Shown here: one piece after another, positions 11,040 to 22,317 of the stretch
Position numbering within the stretch: position 1 is the first letter of the stretch
How the letters are laid out: each line of letters starts with the position of its first letter
Source of the DNA: Pieris napi
Taxonomy: Eukaryota > Arthropoda > Insecta > Lepidoptera > Pieridae
NCBI RefSeq assembly: GCF_905475465.1
Contig: NC_062242.1
Span: forward strand, 11,311,501-11,375,500
Reading direction: 5' to 3'
Length of the DNA: 64,000 nt
Position numbers and translations under genes: made by a program
The notes under the pieces: generated by a model
The model's input: only the letters and a program-made list of their open reading frames with translations
Told to the model about the DNA's origin: nothing
Database searches by the model: none

Positions 11040-13384
11040 CAGTGAAATTAGTCTCGAGAAATTTTTGCATATGTAGTGGTGTGTATATTACTCAGATCTT
11101 AGAGCGCGTTTCCACTATATCGTTCTGGCCTATACAAAAATGTTTCGATATCCTAACATTACTATTTAATATTATACTTATCCCTAGCAACACTCTGATT
11201 TTTGTTATCAATAAAAACAAGTTTTTATTTAAAAAAAAAGGTTTTGACTTTATAAAAAAAAGGTGTGTGCGCGATTCACACACGATAGAAGTGAAACTTC
11301 AAAGAGGAGAGACCGATATATATTTTTTTTTCCTTTCATCTAGGTTTTTAAAACTCCGGGGGGTCTACGGGGGGGTCAAAATTTATTTTTGGCCTAGGAC
11401 GCACCGTTTCCGAGATATTTCAATCTAAAGCAAAAAATCGTCACTTGATAGTGGAAAGTGGAAACACGCACAAAACCAGAATAAACCAGTTTACGCTGTC
11501 CGCAGGTGCCACGTGCAGTCCGGCGTCAGTCGCTTGGTACTGTTAGAACATAAAGCACACATTTCATTCAAAAATTATAATTATTACGTTAATTGTTAAA
11601 TTTTGTATTTGTTGATTGTTGTTATTGTTTGTTATTATTGTTATAATATTTGTTGAAGTGTTTAATTTGTGTGTAAGTGTTGCAACTTTATATTGTTAAT
11701 TAAAAATGGCTCCAGTGTTAAAACATGGTCGAGGCAAGCCTTTGACTTCTCAAACTAAAGAAGTTTTGTACTGTTTGTACAAATATTTCGAAAATGAGTG
11801 TAATAACAACCCGAGCAGTATTATGACTCCCACTCAATTAGTTGCTAAATCAACGGGAATTTCAATAGCATCCGTCAGAAAGGTAGTATCAGAAAGCAAA
11901 TGTCGACCTTCAGATCAGGAAGTAACATTTAAATCTCCTAAAAAGAAACCGAATCGTAAACCTACAATAGTAATCGATAACTTTGATCAGCAAGTTATCA
12001 GAAGAACAATTCATGACTTCCACATCACAAATAAAGAAATTCCCACTTTGAAAACTTTGCACGCAAAATTAAAAGAAGATATCGATTATAAAGGTTGTGT
12101 CAGCACGTTACGAAAACACGTCATGTCATTAGGTTTTAATTGGAAGCAAACAGAAGATAACCGGAAACTTCTTATGGAAAAACACGAAATTAGATACTTG
12201 CGAATTAATTATTTGATGAAAATTGCTGAATATCGTGAACAACGCCGACCAATTGTTTACACCGACGAAACATATATACATACATCACATACCCTCTCGA
12301 AATCTTGGTCAGATGGAAGCACTTCAGGTTTGAAGCAACATATATCGAAAGGCAACCGCTTAATCATTGTTCATGCCGGTGGTATGGATGGCTTTATACC
12401 AAATGCATTGCTTATGTTTAAAGCCAACCAAAAAAGTGGAGATTACCACGACAATATGAACTATGACAACTATTCAAGGTGGATTCAAACTCAATTAATA
12501 CCCAACTTACAACCAAATAGTGTTGTTGTTGTTGACAACGCACCATATCATAACTCAATACAAAATCCTGCACCGAATAGTAATTCTAGAAAACAGCAAA
12601 TGATTGACTGGCTGACATTGCGAAACATTGAGCATTCATCCACGTTGCTTAAGCCTCAATTATATGAACTGATTCTGCAAAACAAGGCGAGATTTGTAGA
12701 GTACAAGATAGACGAAATATTACGACAGCACGGTCATACTGTGCTGCGTTTACCACCATACCATCCGGAGTTTAATCCTATAGAAAATATATGGGGGATA
12801 GTGAAAACATATGTCGCAAAAAAGAATGTCGCAATGAATATGAAGGTTATAATGTCATTAGCTGAAGAAAAAATGAACGCCATAACTGTAGAGGAATGGA
12901 GAAAAGTTTGTCTGCATGCTATTGAGGAGGAAAACAAATATCAGGGTAGAGACGCAGCTTTAGACACAATATCAGAACGAATCATAATTAATTTAAATAA
13001 TTCATCTGATGAAAGCGAGGATGGGGATGATTGTGATATGCCTGGGGTTGATGAATTATTAGAATAAAACATTTATGGCCGGAGAACACCTAATTCATAC
13101 ACGTCTTCACTGAAGTGAAAACCGGCATTCACTGCTTGTAATATTTGGAACTGGCTTATCTGCCTCATACAGTTCCATAGATTACAATGCAGTGGATACA
13201 CATTTTCACGTCCGTATTAGTACGTAGTGCGTATGCGTAGACGTGTACGCATTTGGTGTGCTCCAGCCACAAACGTATATTACCTTTAAAAAAATAAAAA
13301 CTAAAAATAAAATGTTGTTTTTTTTTTTATTTGCTGACCATACACTACTACAAACGCAAAAATTTCTCCAAGCTAATTTACCTG
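11040..13384 (+). mobile_element. Complete IS630/Tc1/mariner-group transposon, DD82E type (2,345 bp)
   Basis: The element starts CAGTGAAATTAG at 11040 and ends with the inverse of CAGGTAAATTAG at 13384. The first 29 bases of the two ends agree at 24 positions, sharing GAGAAATTTTTGC, and similarity continues through TGTAGTGGTGTG/TGTAGTAGTGTA for about 45 bp. TA flanks both sides (11038-11039 and 13385-13386), the usual target duplication of this group. Inside is one intact transposase gene (11706-13067). An inner inverted pair (GCGTTTCCACTATATCG at about 11107 and a matching TAGTGGAAAGTGGAAACACGC near 11450) lies in the left non-coding part and could be sub-terminal binding sites (inference). 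Confidence 0.85.
11706..13067 (+). CDS. DDE transposase, Tc1/mariner group with DD82E spacing
   Basis: An uninterrupted frame of 453 residues. It should cut and rejoin the ends of its own element. Residues about 10-150 are helical and basic, fitting a helix-turn-helix DNA-binding region, with a lysine/arginine patch KSPKKKPNRKP near residue 80. The catalytic part shows the three acidic residues: YTDETYIH (first D), VVVDNAPYHN (second D) and FNPIENIWG (E). I count 82 residues between the second D and the E, far more than the 34-39 of ordinary Tc1/mariner enzymes. The described DD82E family is called Sailor, as I recall. The long insert holds RKQQMIDWL and a helical stretch. The C-terminus is acidic (SSDESEDGDD). 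The Kozak context AAAAATGG supports the start. No stops or frameshifts are present, so it may be active or recently so. Confidence 0.88.
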   Translation: MAPVLKHGRGKPLTSQTKEVLYCLYKYFENECNNNPSSIMTPTQLVAKSTGISIASVRKVVSESKCRPSDQEVTFKSPKKKPNRKPTIVIDNFDQQVIRRTIHDFHITNKEIPTLKTLHAKLKEDIDYKGCVSTLRKHVMSLGFNWKQTEDNRKLLMEKHEIRYLRINYLMKIAEYREQRRPIVYTDETYIHTSHTLSKSWSDGSTSGLKQHISKGNRLIIVHAGGMDGFIPNALLMFKANQKSGDYHDNMNYDNYSRWIQTQLIPNLQPNSVVVVDNAPYHNSIQNPAPNSNSRKQQMIDWLTLRNIEHSSTLLKPQLYELILQNKARFVEYKIDEILRQHGHTVLRLPPYHPEFNPIENIWGIVKTYVAKKNVAMNMKVIMSLAEEKMNAITVEEWRKVCLHAIEEENKYQGRDAALDTISERIIINLNNSSDESEDGDDCDMPGVDELLE

Positions 13385-13386
13385 TA

Positions 13387-14650
13387 TAACTACTTACATT
13401 TTCATCCAATGTTTTTTTTAAATTTATAAATGAACACATTTAAAAATTATTCTCTTCTGCGTAAGTACAACTAGTCCATTTTGGTGTAGAATTCTCGTTA
13501 CTCACACACTCACACAGGTAAAGTTTTTGTGTTTATTACCGATTTGTGTCGTTTTATTCAGAATCTGAATATAAAACCTATTTTGTAACAATATAAAATA
13601 GTGAGACACTGTCCAGGCCAGGGTGTAATTTCAAAGAGCACCATTGTTGATAGAAATTGTCGTAATTAATATCATTTACTTTATTTATAAAGCTTGTATA
13701 GTTAGAATTTAGTCATCGTTACTTCTTTTTTAATTGTTTCTGGTACATAGAACGTAAATTTGGATTTTCCTCTAGTTGGTTACATGAAGCGTACTATTAT
13801 CATTAAAAATTTGTTACATTTTTGAAATGAGGTAAGTGTGAAACTATCATGTGATACCTCATTCATATCACATAAATCTATACTTTATAGTGATGAAAGG
13901 CAAAAAATATTCAGAAAGATTTCTGTTTAGTTTTAAGTGTATAAACTGTAAATAAACAAAATATATATCATTAATGCGTATTCTAAGAACTAAATTGAAG
14001 GAAAGTGAAATTTACTAAATAATTTTACTCAGAATATCTGAAGGATTTATACAAACAGAAAATCTTTGAGACGTAAAATAACTAACGGGCGAGTGTTGAC
14101 GAAAATATTATAACATTCCTTTTCTGATTTCCAGAACTATCTTATTTGTTGTGACATTACGGCCCGCTAAGCATCCTATTGAATATTAAAATTTCATTAA
14201 ACCGTTATCGAAGCGTTTATAAGATGACACAGAAACCTATATAAAACTGTAAAAAAACGCCATAGATTTAGAAGTCGCTAGTAACTTGGGAACCTTTTCT
14301 CAGAATTCACAAAATATAAAGAAATACAAATTGAATTTTTAAATTATCTTAATTGTGCTTTACGCTGATATCCTTCGAGTTTCTTAAAATTAAAAAGGTT
14401 TTCGCACTGAATTCTGAGACAACCCTTTCGGGTAAACCGATACAGCGAAACGCTTTTATAAGCTAAGGGAATATTTATAGCCGATGACAAGATGCTGTGT
14501 TTGGTAAATAATGAAATATACACTCGGGGACAGAATTTGGGTCACTCGCTAGAAATATCTAGAAATTGACTGACCAACTTCTACAGTAGGAGTTGTTTAT
14601 TCATAATTGTTTTGGCGTTGTTGTTAAGCTGTATTTTACAATGTTTAAAA
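13387..14650. other. No gene recognised
   Basis: A+T-rich sequence with stops in all frames and no gene that I can support. Confidence 0.5.
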
Positions 14651-14654
14651 TGTT

Positions 14655-14760
14655 GTATTTACCTCTTTGTTGGACGGTCATAATTTATTGCCAGTTCTTC
14701 TCTTCCGTTCTACGCCCTTGATTTGAGAACTGGCATTAAATGTAAAATAAGAAGCATTTA
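14655..14760 (+). mobile_element. LINE-B 3'-end fragment
   Basis: The string GCCAGTTCTTCTCTTCCGTT followed by CTACGCCCTTGA matches the 3' untranslated end of the LINE seen more fully at 20968-21775. Only about 100 bp remain. Confidence 0.55.
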
Positions 14761-15455
14761 TTGTATATTTCTTTTTTGACTGTCTGAAGTTATATAAAAA
14801 AATAGAACACAACGTTATTTTGTTTTAAGATATACCTACTACATATATTGATATATACTGCAGATAACTATAGAATATTCCTCTTTTTATGTATCTCCTG
14901 AATCTTTCTTTGACAATTATTTTATGCCAACGTTTGCAACGCCGCGAAGCTTACAAGTGCGTTTCCGGATTGGCCTTTATACAATCAACAAAGCTTAATT
15001 AATGCGCTTTGTATTTTGAATATGTTGTTGTTTTTTTGCTTTTGTCCTAGAATTACGTGACTGACTAAATTTATTGTACGCGAGTGTATTGAACGCAAAT
15101 TGAAATTATCTCTTGGAATATTCAAAATTTCAATAGACGAAGGCCGACTTAAAACTAATTAACAGATACGCTTAGCTGAATAAATTATTCAGGGTGAAAT
15201 ATCTACGAAAATATTATTGTAAGATCCCGTTTTGCTTTGTAGATTTCAATATGAAATATTGTTCGCTAATACTTGTCCCATTCATGATCAAAATCTTACT
15301 AATGTCGTTTGAATTATCTTCTTAATTACAATTTAAAGTTTTGTTGTATTTATTTGTTCAAACAAAATATTATTAATACTAGGTAACACAGCTTAAATTT
15401 TGTAAATATTTCAGTTTAAGTTTACAACCATTAAAACACTACGTACCTACTTGCT
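14761..15455. other. No gene recognised
   Basis: A+T-rich sequence with no coding or repeat feature that I can define. Confidence 0.5.
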
Positions 15456-15660
15456 GTAGTGCTGGCATAGTGGTTTCAGCTTGCGATTGCATCTCGGAGG
15501 TCGTAGATTCAACCAATCGGTATAAAAAAAACATTGTAATGATACCGGCGTGCCTCAAACAAAAAACAGCGTCGTCTATCAGGCACAGAAGACTGATCAC
15601 CTACTTAAACAGAAATCCGAGGCCCAGACCTCTAGAAATGTATAACGCCACTTTTTTACT
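15456..15660 (+). mobile_element. tRNA-derived SINE, diverged copy
   Basis: Begins near GCTGGCATAGTGGTTTCAGC, a decayed A box, with a weak B box GTAGATTCAACC. It shares AGGCACAGAAGACTGATCACC and the tail GAGGCCCAGACCT with better copies at 26.9 and 30.3 kb. Confidence 0.65.
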
Positions 15661-15813
15661 TATGTATATGTAAAATGTAATTACGGTTTATATTCTAAAT
15701 ATACCATTTATCATTGATAATGAAGTTCCTTTATTACTTGTATAAACCTACTAGAGAAGAAGTGTAAGCCTGAGCAAGACATAGACCCGTGTATCCACCA
15801 AAAGCCTTTTAGT

Positions 15814-16757
15814 CCAGTCAAATTATGGCTAAAAACGGGTTAAATAAACATGAGCGAACACAGTTTGGGGATTTTGAGGATCGATAGGGGGGTGTATTCT
15901 GAGCATAAATTCCAATTTGAGGGGTTGTACTGAGGTCAGCTCAAGGTCATTTCGATGGAAACGCGTTTAATTCGATATCTCGAGAATGGTTAGTGTTAGG
16001 CGAAAAATTGTAGAGACCTTTTCTTTTCCTAACTAAATTTACTAACTTTTTTATTTGAAACTTTTTTTTATAAAATTAATATTTTTCAAGTTATTACTCC
16101 CGCAAGGCAGAAATTTTACTTTTTTTTCAATTTTTCGTCGTTTTCTCCCCAACCATTTAATTTTATTAAATTTTACCGATCATGGAAGTGTAGATCTTTT
16201 AATTATGAACAATTTTGTTCTTAAACTTTTTTCCGTAATGCCAATACCTTCGGAGTTATAGATTACTTTACCGAGCGAAATCCACGCCACTGTCGCAATA
16301 TAAAAAGGTCAATCGATTAAACTATTTAAAAATTTGGTATTTAATTAAGGTAAATTTAAGTAAATTAACAATTAAAACTGTTTCACACATTTATTTATAG
16401 AAAAATAGGTTATAAAATTCGGAATATTAAGCACCCGAGGTCGATGGAAGTGATTCGTGAATATTCGTTTCTGCCTTGCGGGAGTAATAACTTGAAAAAT
16501 ATTAATGTTATAAAAAAAAGTTTCTGATAAAAAAGTTAGTAAATTTAGTTAGGAAAAGAAAAGGTCTCTACAATTTTTCGCCTAACACTAACCATTCTCG
16601 AGATATCGAATTAAACGCGTTTCCATCGAAATGACCTTGAGCTGACCTCAGTACAACCCCTCAAATTGGAATTTATGCTCAGAATACACCCCCCTATCGA
16701 TCCTCAAAATCCCCAAACTGTGTTCGCTCATGTTTATTTATTTCGTAATTTGACTGG
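15814..16757. mobile_element. Foldback element with about 300-bp terminal inverted repeats
   Basis: The left arm (15814 to about 16113) and right arm (about 16466-16757) are reverse complements over about 300 bp with a few small indels. They share CCAGTCAAATTA at the tips, then AAACATGAGCGAACACAG, AATTCGATATCTCGAGAATG and TACTCCCGCAAGGCAGAAA at the inner edge. AGT flanks both tips, a possible 3-bp target duplication. The central 350 bp is unique and no open frame is convincing. It is non-autonomous and I cannot assign its superfamily. Confidence 0.8.
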
Positions 16758-17371
16758 AGTATTTGCTATGCGCGCAAAAATGATTTTTCGATAAAAAAAA
16801 CATCCAGAAAATAGTCTAGAAACTAGACTAGTTTCAGACCCAAAAAAATACGTTTGTAAGGCTAATAGTCTACACTCTACTTCTCTATAAATAAAAATCA
16901 TCAATAAGGCCTATAAATAATAAGTAACACCTCCGGCGAATGATTAAATTCATAGCCGTTAGCCCAAACGTTATAACGCTATACCGTTAGATGGCGCTTT
17001 AGAAAAGACAATATAGATAGTTTTTAATCTTCCATTAAACTTCTCATGTCTCATAAACCCAAATCAAAGCCTTTGAACAAAAGCACAATGCAAATGTCAA
17101 GTTCCATATTATTTTCAGATGTTTGTATGTAAATTGTAACTATTTCTAACCCACCAGAAAATTTAATTGTCATTCCAGAAGTATTTAAGTCAGTTATTAG
17201 TATAAAGTATTTTTTTTCTGAGATATAAATATTACTAGAAATTACTGTAATATTGTGAATGTTACTGAGTTCTATATTGGATTTCTTGTGCTATAAAGAT
17301 GTTGTCAAACTTGAGCTATGATCCAAGTCTCCTGGACTAATTAATAATAAAACTCTATATTAAAAACTACA
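16758..17371. other. No gene recognised
   Basis: Nothing that I can identify between the foldback element and the 3' end of Nip7. Confidence 0.5.
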
Positions 17372-17377
17372 TTTATT
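17372..17377 (-). terminator. Poly(A) signal of Nip7 overlapping its stop codon
   Basis: AATAAA on the minus strand shares two bases with the stop codon TAA at 17376-17378, so the 3' UTR is likely only a few tens of bases long. Confidence 0.6.
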
Positions 17378-18675
17378 ATACTAATGTGTCTTCTGATCTT
17401 ATATATTCTCCTATATCAGCTTGGTGGAAAGCAATAGTCGCTAGCGGGTCAGCATGTCTACAATCTGTTGTTGATCTAGAGGTAACTCCAAAGCCTATAG
17501 GAATGTCTGAAATGGTTAAGATAACTACTCCTTGATTTTTTGGTGTATTTTCTGTTATTCTACCAAGACCTGGAAGTGATAAATTATTGTATAAGAAACA
17601 TTGTCTAAAAATATCCAAAAATATAAACATTTTAAATGTTTTTTTTTAAGAGTCAGTATTACATATTACATTTATTTTTAGAACTTTAAGAACTGGACAG
17701 ATAGAAGACTCTACAGAACAGGCTTTACAATTTCATGCAGCAGTAAAATAATTTCTTATATTATTATTCTACTGAAACATTCCCTTATATTATTCACCAG
17801 TTGTATTTCTTCACTTTTTCTATATTCTGATATATACTGATGAAATATGATTTTTACGTAGCCTAACTTCTAAGAAGCTACATAACACATGGAACATTTT
17901 GTTTTCCCAGAATAAAAATGTATGTACTAAATAAATTTTTAAAAATTACACAAATATGTACAGCCCGATTTATGTTTTAAAATTAGCAACATATTTTACA
18001 GTTAATTTTTATTTATATAGATAGCCATACCCTAGCTATTTCCTTAAAAACACAAAGTAAAATAATACACAACTTATTAAGATGAAGAGATCCAGGTTAA
18101 AGGATGGCAATTATTTACAAATAGTTGAAGTGAATACTATTATAAAATTGCCAATAACATTCTATTACTGATAGGCTTTACAGTAAATAATTAAAACTTT
18201 ACTTACCACTTTTAATGACATGGTGTCCATATAAAAATTGTTGTTCTGATGATGGTTTAACCCACAGCTTGTAAGGAGCGTATGGAGCAATATATGTCAA
18301 CGCTGTAATGTGTAGTCTAAACTTGTTGGTCTTTGTAAATTTACCAAAACATGTTCCTGCAGAAATTAAGTGGTCTGGCTTCACCGTGTGGGCTAATTGC
18401 AATAAACGCTCCGATATGTAGTATACACGATCTTTTTTCTCTCTAAAGCAATATGTGCCATCTGGTCTGTCTATTAGCAGCTTAACATTTACGCCAATAC
18501 TGAAAAACACACAAGAAAACACTGTAATCAAGTTCTATTCGAGTAACGATAATGTTGAGCATAGGGGTTATAATAGTAATGTACACCCGGGATATCAGTA
18601 TTAAAAATAGAATACGTACTATTTAGTCAACTTTTCAAATAATAACCTCGTTCGGTCCTCTGATAAAATTTTCAT
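17376..18675 (-). CDS. Nip7: 60S ribosome biogenesis factor NIP7
   Basis: Three exons on the minus strand, 18675-18620, 18499-18207 and 17569-17376, give 180 residues, the same length as human NIP7. Introns of 120 and 637 bp have GTACGT...CAG and GTAAGT...CAG borders, and the frame is kept across both. NIP7 is a nuclear/nucleolar protein with an N-terminal alpha/beta domain and a C-terminal PUA RNA-binding domain, needed for 27S pre-rRNA processing and 60S assembly. Diagnostic stretches are LLIDRPDGTYCF near residues 27-38, GTCFGKFTKTNKFRLH near 79-94, then KSGLGRITENT across the second junction, and FHQADIGEYIR near the end (PUA). Start: M-K-I-L-S-E-D-R-T-R fits the family N-terminus. All conserved blocks are present and I see no defects. 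Confidence 0.95.
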
Positions 18676-20827
18676 TCTTAATTTTTAGTTTTTCGTAAAT
18701 AAAAACACGTGCACAACACGACTGAATGTTGTTAATTTAGGTTTTGAAGTTTCTACTTTCAAGAATCACGTTCCTTCAAATTTCAATTCATTCGCCAATC
18801 TAATTCATTCTCATTATGTCAATGTCATATGCCACTGCTGATGCTTGACAATAACATTTGATAGATACAACAAGAGGACTTAAATTTTTTTATAATTATA
18901 TAAGTAATTTTGTATATGATTTGAAATGATCCGGACATAATTAATTCTCGTAATTATTGATTAATTTCATAGCATTAATGTCAACTTTACGACCCTAGTG
19001 ACACTAGTATGATTTTGAGAGAACGTTAAGCCCTTCCTTTTTTTTTTTTTTTTAATTTATTTATTAGCCGGATACAAAGTCCATTGGCACAAGCCCTTCC
19101 TTGCGTACAAAAAGTTGCCAGAAATTCACGAATACCCTATTTTTTGTATAAAACTACTTCTAGTAATGCAAATGCAGATAGTATTAAAACACAATACAAA
19201 TAAGCACAATGTTTTTGCAAATCCCTAATATAAAATGTCACAGAAAAGAGGAACAAATGTGAAATCGTTGTGTCTCTACAAAAGTGTATAATATTCATAA
19301 AATAGCACTGTCTGATTGAAAATTTTATTATTGGATAGTTTTACAAATAAAAGTAAAATATTGTTTCAACACAAAATAAATTATTTTGAAAGCCTAACTT
19401 CTATCCGATTTTCAAAGATCCTAACGAGTGGTTGGCCAAATTGTAAATCAATAAGCAGCTGTTGGCAACCCTCTTAGTATTTCGTTCATGTTTAATTGGT
19501 GAACGTGGATTGAGGAAAGTTATAATTCTATAACTCTTTAGGTAAGTCAACATTTGTCATTTTTTATCGTGGTATATAAATAAAAGATAAGGAAATAATA
19601 ATTGCAATTACTTATAAACTCGTAACTATTTACAGTTCTGTTAATTCATACATACTTTTTGTGCATTTAATTGTCTTTAAAAAGTATTTTCCCATCTGTT
19701 TACGTCGGCCTTGAGATAATATCCACGTGATCATAACAAAAGCTCTGCAATAAAATTAGTTTTTTCCTAATTAAATTTTGGTTTACGCCTACATTAAAAC
19801 ATTCTTATTCGTAGGCTACTCACCATATTGTTGCCTGTTCGGTGTACCAATACACTAAGTAAAGAAATGCGGGCGTATTTATTACACTAATAATTTCCAG
19901 ATTTAAAATAAAAATAAAGTTCATATTTATTGTTAACATAATTATTTACAGACGTGTAAGTAATTATGCGTTCGCGCGATGCCGTAAAAATTCTCTTGAC
20001 ATGTCTGAAATTCATGTAAACAAAATACAAGATAGATGTATGTACTATGACAAGGTAGAGCGAAGATAATTTTATCGACTCTTCGCCGGAAAGCGACCTA
20101 TTTGTGAAGCGTATGGGTGTAATATTCTATGATTTTAAAATGTTTTTAGAAAAGATTATTGGATAGCAAAAGGTTTTAATTTTATAAAAATAATTTAATT
20201 ATATAAGATTTTTAGTTTAAATTTGGCTTTAGTTGAAAGCTGTAAATAAATAAATAAAAGGAAAAAATAAAAATTTATTTACGATCCCAAATATTTAACG
20301 ACGAAAAATATATACCTTGTATAATATCAGCACACTTTGCTTTGATAATATTACACACTTTACTTTATGGCTTCATTTGATCCAGTTATACATCATAATT
20401 TTTCTTATATTAGACTCGGAAAATTTCGAAAATAAATTTCTTCCCCCAAAAAAGTGAAATGACTTTTTGTAACTCGTTACAAGAGATACGTCGACACACC
20501 CTTGTTTGTGATAATTACGGTGTAATTACCTTTTCCGACTCTTATGACGTCATTTTCCATTTGCAAATCTAAAGAAAAATTTTGAATATTCAAATCCAAT
20601 ACATAATAGGTATTTTACAGTTATTTTTATGCAAGGATGACTTTTTACACGCTCAATACAACTCCTATGTTATAAAACATTGTATTGATTTACCAGGAAA
20701 CAAACATTGGCAAGTATTCAAATATACATTCAATCGGTTCTTTGTATAACTTTTAAGGATAAAAAATAAGCGAAATATGAACCCTGTAATTTACACACAC
20801 AACTATGTTAGTAGTTATTTTATTTCC
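18676..20827. other. Nip7 upstream DNA; no further gene recognised
   Basis: Includes the presumed Nip7 promoter (no TATA box seen near 18700). A poly(T) run followed by TTATTAGCCGGATACAAAGT at about 19037-19090 looks like the tail of a retroposed repeat. The rest is A+T-rich and non-coding. Confidence 0.5.
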
Positions 20828-20918
20828 GAACCAATACGACCAAATCAAGAAAAGAGCCTACCAATTCTTAGAAGGACGGCAACGCACTCGAGTATACTCC
20901 TGCTCTATAAAAAAAATA
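20828..20918 (+). mobile_element. LINE-A 3'-end fragment
   Basis: TTCCGAACCAATACGACCAA, then AAAGAGCCTACCAATTCTTA and GGCAACGCACTCG, ending in TGCTCTATAAAAAAAAT. This is the shared LINE-A tail with an A-rich end. Confidence 0.7.
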
Positions 20919-20967
20919 ATTAACAATTTTTATAGAAATTAGTAGTAATTGAGCTTGTCTGAATCAA

Positions 20968-21775
20968 ATGTTGTTAGACCAGTGCCCTTACTCAGAACTT
21001 CCAATAGCTACAGCACGACGTTTTTGTATGCAAGTTCGAAACTTTGAGATCGCGCGGAACAGAAACTCATTGACATGTCGGTATTGCTATTGGAAGTCAC
21101 AGAGTAAAGGCTCTGGCATCGTCAGGCATAGAGTCGGTAGCAATTCAGAGGTTCAATCCATATTTGTGCTGCAGAAGCGGGCTGTTCGGGGGATTTGTTG
21201 TGTTTCCCCAAGGGAGTCAGCACGGAATAAGTTTAAGGAATTTAATATTATGACACTATCTGGTCAATCTATTCTTGAAGCCTTGTTGTATGTACAAAAA
21301 AATATACTTGAAACAGAACAAATCTAAGCATACGGCCAACTAGGCTCCAGAAGATAAACCACGCCATATATGGAAATTGTATTCGTTTTACAACAAACTC
21401 CCAAGCGAAATTAAAGAATTATCACTGAATAAATTCAAAGCTCTCGATAAACGTAAATTAATCAATAAGGCTTTTTTATACATTTGACGTATATTAATGA
21501 TCTTTGTGATTGATTTGCTCCAGTTCAAATATTTATGGCTGCTCTGACTAACAAAACAATTTCTATGACTCAAAACTTGTCGATTAAATTGTGTAATTTT
21601 AATTATAATTAAAAGTGGCGGAGAGTTTCTTGCCAGTACTTTTTACCCGCTCTACGCCCTTGACTTGCGACAAGTAAATGTAAATTTAGAATCAATTTAA
21701 CATCTTTTCTGTTGTCGTTCATAAATGTACTTGGTTACCTATATGAATAGTTATTTTGAGTTTGGGCTTGAGTTT
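20968..21775 (+). pseudogene. LINE-B reverse transcriptase C-terminus and 3' UTR (5'-truncated)
   Basis: The frame starting at 20968 contains FVLQKRAVRGI, SPRESARNKFKEFNI and ILEALLYVQKNI, the C-terminal block of a Jockey/CR1-like LINE ORF2. After a stop and a gap it continues as FYNKLPSEIKELS, then LNKFKALDKRKLINKAF (21390-21470). The 3' UTR has GAGAGTTTCTTGCCAG, CTCTACGCCCTTGAC and ATGTACTTGGTTACCTATATG. Truncated and broken. Confidence 0.75.
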
Positions 21776-21784
21776 TTTTTTTTT

Positions 21785-22035
21785 TAAAGACAATTCACAC
21801 CAATTGACCTAGTCCCATGCTAAGCTGGTGAAGCTTGTGTTATGGGTACTAGGCAACGGATATACATACATATTATATATAGATAGACATATAAATACAT
21901 ATTTAAACACCCAAGACCTAAGCGCAACACCAAATGCTCATCACATCGATGTTCGTCTCAGCCGGGGATCGAACCCGGGACCCATGGATTCGCAGTCAGG
22001 GGTACTAACCACTAGACCAATGAGTCGTCAGTTTG
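21785..22035 (-). mobile_element. Second tRNA-derived SINE family
   Basis: Reading the minus strand, an A-box-like GGTCTAGTGGTTAGTACCCC is followed by the B-box GGTTCGATCCCCGGC, then an unrelated body and a T-rich plus-strand edge (21774-21785) that is its A tail. It is not a functional tRNA: no cloverleaf can be closed and the anticodon stem is absent. Confidence 0.7.
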
Positions 22036-22056
22036 AATTATTATAAGACATTAAGA

Positions 22057-22317
22057 TCAAACTCGATTATTAAAATATAAATAACTACTTGACTTAATGT
22101 CCTCTACCTCTTGATGTGGCAGAGGGCATCCACAGTGAGTCGTCTTTCCGGGTCTCTTTGCCTCATCTGCTATAAGACGCCAGGTTTGCTTGGGACGGCC
22201 AGGCTTCCGCTTTCCTTGCGGATTCCAATCAAGCGCCTGCTTGGGAATGTAATTGGAGTAATAGTAATAGAATGGTAATTTCTTCGGAGTGCCTATCTCT
22301 AGCCTATCCGTTTCCAC
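22057..22317 (-). pseudogene. LINE ORF2 C-terminal remnant
   Basis: The minus-strand frame holds KQALDWNPQGKRKPGRPKQT, the basic C-terminal motif common to several insect non-LTR retrotransposons, with the closing residues frame-shifted. Only the tail is left. Confidence 0.65.

Noticed and set aside
21940..22020. tRNA-like sequence with good box A and box B
   Set aside because: It is the head of a SINE; no acceptor or anticodon stem can be closed. The same applies to the other SINE copies, so no true tRNA gene is reported.
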